This document shows, one piece after another, positions 62,122 to 64,000 of a DNA stretch of 64,000 bases. Location of the stretch: contig NZ_VIKR01000004.1 in NCBI RefSeq assembly GCF_007004765.1, forward strand, positions 372,001 to 436,000. The letters are read 5' to 3'. Under the pieces are notes generated by a model. It saw only the letters and a list, made by a program, of their open reading frames with translations. It did not search any database and was not told the DNA's origin. Each line of letters starts with the position of its first letter. Positions within the stretch are counted from its first letter, which is position 1. A program made the translations under genes and the position numbers. The stretch is from Aliikangiella marina. GTDB taxonomy: Bacteria; Pseudomonadota; Gammaproteobacteria; Enterobacterales; Kangiellaceae.

Positions 62122-63795
62122 TCAAGCAGCCTCCTTGCCTTCGACTTTGTTGAAAATACGGGACTGGATATCACGCTTGTTAAACTGGAAGGCCAAGAGG
62201 CAGGAAGCTTGATAGCGTGTTAAGCCAAAGTCCTGGCGATACGCAGGAGGTAGATACCGAAGTTGTTGAGCGGTCGCAGCTTGGTTTAACCACTTGCGGG
62301 ATTTGCTGGCAGCATCTTCGGTTTCATGCTCATTCAACCAGTCATCTGCAGCGGCCAGGCAAACCGTTCGCTCCCCCATGGCGAGTAATCTCGCAGGCAG
62401 TTTTTTACCACCGCCCATTCCAAACCAGTGACCTGCCAGAAAGAACACACCTGCCCACGCCTCGAAACCAGTCGCCATCAATGCGGCATCGTCACCAAAC
62501 AAATCACACCAACGGAAAGATGAGCGTTTAAGCAGGTCAATTTCAGACATCACAAAGTCCGTGAGATCAACTTTCCCATCGCCCTCTGTTCGTTCCCAAA
62601 CATGACCGCAAAGAGAACACTCCTTTGCGGCAGCAGGTAACATTGCACCGCATTCCGGGCACTCTTTTTGTGGCGCTTCGCCTTGCCCCTCGTGGCCATC
62701 CAAGTTCACATCCTGCTCTAATGACCCGTGAAGCATGGTGCTTGTGCCGAAGTCGAGCACCACACAATCACTTTTCACAACGCCCGGATGCTCGTTGGGG
62801 TCGACGGTTCGAAGACCGCGCCCAATCATTTGAATCAACGTCGATTTATACGAACTTGGCCGTAGCAGAACAACACAACTGGTTGGAGGGAAATCCCAGC
62901 CTTCGGTGAGCACCGCAACATTAACAACGACCTGCGACTCACCGGACTCAAAGCGAGACAGCGCAGCCTTTCTCGCTTCACTTGATAGCTCGCCATGAAT
63001 GACTTCCGCACTGATTCCTGATGCTGAAAAGGCTTCCGCTACATTCTTGGCGTGCTGGACGGTCGAACAAAACACCACAGTAGGACGGTCATGAGCCTTG
63101 TCTTTCCAGTGGCGTATCACCGCTTCGGTGATAGGTGCTTTGTTCATAATGGCGTCGACAGCTGCCATGTCGAAATCATCAGCAGTACGTTTGACTTGTG
63201 ACAGCTCTCCTTGGGTCCCCACATCAACTACGTAAGTTCTGGGTGGAACCAAGTGTCCTGATTGAATGAGTTCAGCCAAGGTGATTTGATCACTCACATT
63301 ACTGAACACTGGACGCAATGCTTTGTTATCACCCCGGTTTGGAGTAGCCGTGACACCAAAAATCGCCACATCAGGATTGCGATCGCGAACGCTATCAATG
63401 ATGCGACGATAGGTCGGTGCCGCCGCATGATGCGCTTCATCGATAACAAGCAGATCAAGTTTAGGCATCGTCTTTAAGTTCGATTCGCGCCCTAAGGTTT
63501 GCACCATGGCGAAGGTCGTTTGACCGTTCCACGACTTTTCTTTTGCGTCATAAATCGAAGTCGAGATACTCGGATTAACACGACTGAACTTGGCGGCATT
63601 TTGCGTTGTGAGTTCATCACGGTGGGCAAGCACACAAGCCTTGGCATCTTCATTTTCTAACCACTGGCCAGTGACACCGGACAACATGATCGTTTTACCG
63701 GCGCCCGTAGGCGCCACCCCCAGTGTGTTTTGGTGTTTATCAAGCGCAGTTAGACTGCGCTCAACAAACAGTTTTTGACGAGGTCGTAATAACAT
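62122..63795 (-). CDS. DEAD/DEAH-box superfamily 2 helicase
   Basis: The 557-residue helicase has Walker A GVAPTGAGKT, DEAH box VIDEAHHAAA, motif III GVTATPNRGDN and C-terminal IQMIGRGLRT (motif VI). A zinc-ribbon (CPECGAMLPAAAKECSLCGHVWE) follows the two RecA-like domains at about 393-416, and a helical C-terminal extension binds DNA in related phage enzymes. It is a standard early gene of this phage type, probably working with the primase-helicase. Its start is preceded by AAGGAGGTC, 12 bp after the next gene's stop. Confidence 0.93.
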   Translation of the reverse strand: MLLRPRQKLFVERSLTALDKHQNTLGVAPTGAGKTIMLSGVTGQWLENEDAKACVLAHRDELTTQNAAKFSRVNPSISTSIYDAKEKSWNGQTTFAMVQTLGRESNLKTMPKLDLLVIDEAHHAAAPTYRRIIDSVRDRNPDVAIFGVTATPNRGDNKALRPVFSNVSDQITLAELIQSGHLVPPRTYVVDVGTQGELSQVKRTADDFDMAAVDAIMNKAPITEAVIRHWKDKAHDRPTVVFCSTVQHAKNVAEAFSASGISAEVIHGELSSEARKAALSRFESGESQVVVNVAVLTEGWDFPPTSCVVLLRPSSYKSTLIQMIGRGLRTVDPNEHPGVVKSDCVVLDFGTSTMLHGSLEQDVNLDGHEGQGEAPQKECPECGAMLPAAAKECSLCGHVWERTEGDGKVDLTDFVMSEIDLLKRSSFRWCDLFGDDAALMATGFEAWAGVFFLAGHWFGMGGGKKLPARLLAMGERTVCLAAADDWLNEHETEDAASKSRKWLNQAATAQQLRYLPPAYRQDFGLTRYQASCLLAFQFNKRDIQSRIFNKVEGKEAA

Positions 63796-63807
63796 GAGTC
63801 GACCTCC

Positions 63808-64000
63808 TTATTGTGCCCAACTGGGACGACCAGTCGGAGCGCTAGCCGAAGCTTGTGGTGAAGAAGCTTGCTGCGTTGAAGCGGCAGGTTGAACCGTGTT
63901 GCCTGACACTGCTGCGTAGTCTTTTTGGTCTGGCGTGATAGCAGTTCTAATTACATTCTTATCATCACCGTTCTGGTCTTTGTCCATCTCGACCTTTGCA
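63808..64000 (-). CDS. 3' end of an early phage gene (runs off right edge)
   Basis: Only the last 63 codons are in the window. The product ends in a low-complexity tail rich in Ala, Ser, Pro and Gln (SGNTVQPAASTQQASSPQAS then PTGRPSWAQ) after a charged piece VEMDKDQNGDDKNVI. Such tails are seen on phage single-stranded-DNA-binding and related accessory proteins, but the family cannot be named from this fragment. Confidence 0.7.
   Translation of the reverse strand, partial: AKVEMDKDQNGDDKNVIRTAITPDQKDYAAVSGNTVQPAASTQQASSPQASASAPTGRPSWAQ

Larger units (their letters stand above)
28542..64000. mobile_element. Prophage integrated at the ssrA 3' end (right end outside the window)
   Basis: Everything after tmRNA is accessory: a restriction-modification island, a lysis cassette, P2-like tail genes, lambda-like head and packaging genes, and a replication module. 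The structural and replication genes run right to left and appear intact. The left boundary is inferred from the abrupt change of gene content and composition immediately after the tmRNA CCA. The integrase, repressor and attR must be past 64000, so neither the full length nor the att core can be given. Confidence 0.85.

Overview
This window looks like chromosomal DNA of a marine-type gammaproteobacterium carrying most of a tailed-phage prophage. The host assignment is an inference. It rests on the elongation factor P modification genes, the tolC-nudF-yqiB-cpdA-parE-parC synteny, the smpB-ratA-rnfH-ssrA neighbourhood, a FimX-type c-di-GMP protein, and a moderately A+T-rich composition. A relative of Kangiellaceae or Oceanospirillales is possible, but no species can be named from sequence alone.

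Host part (1-28541). It begins with the EF-P system: epmA (running off the left edge), efp, and divergently epmB, which together make and attach beta-lysine to Lys34 of EF-P. A signalling block follows: a PilZ-like protein of unknown function, a catalytically degenerate FimX-like protein, serB with a divergent AhpA/YtjB-family membrane protein, a REC-CheC response regulator, an intact diguanylate cyclase and an HDOD protein. Then come parC/parE, cpdA, yqiB and nudF on the minus strand, and a protein-isoaspartate methyltransferase homologue, tolC, smpB, a LysM lipoprotein, ratA and rnfH on the plus strand. A minus-strand operon encodes a PP2C phosphatase, an FHA protein, a transmembrane Ser/Thr kinase with HAMP, and a small membrane protein. 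The host part ends with one-piece tmRNA (ssrA) with tag ANDDNYALAA. SmpB and its RNA partner lie about 6 kb apart.

Junction and restriction-modification island (28542-33721). Immediately after the tmRNA 3' end, a common integration site, composition becomes more A+T-rich. The island holds a small HTH protein translationally coupled to a 943-residue methyltransferase that fuses an N6-adenine domain to a circularly permuted C5-cytosine domain. Convergent to it is a 549-residue HNH-type endonuclease. This organisation matches the Alw26I/Eco31I/Esp3I group of type IIS systems. Palindromes and direct repeats overlap both promoter regions.

Prophage (33732-64000, continuing past the right edge). 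Apart from three small plus-strand genes at 55107-56123, genes lie on the minus strand and are transcribed right to left. The replication module has a helicase, a Cys-rich protein, a PD-(D/E)XK nuclease, a primase-helicase and a RuvC-like protein. It is followed by a ParB-methyltransferase fusion, a lambda-like packaging/head module (Nu1, GpA, gpW, portal, S49 protease with nested scaffold, decoration protein, capsid, connectors), and a P2-like contractile tail (V, W, J, I, fibre, sheath, tube, E/E' frameshift pair, tape measure, U, X, D). The lysis cassette comes last. No integrase is inside the window.

The most interesting items are the fused, permuted dual methyltransferase system; six copies of the 8-mer GCAATCTG inside the 5' part of the RuvC-like gene, beside the primase-helicase (possible replication origin); and a tandem pair of intact and degenerate 2OG-Fe(II) oxygenase-like proteins in the tail-fibre module.
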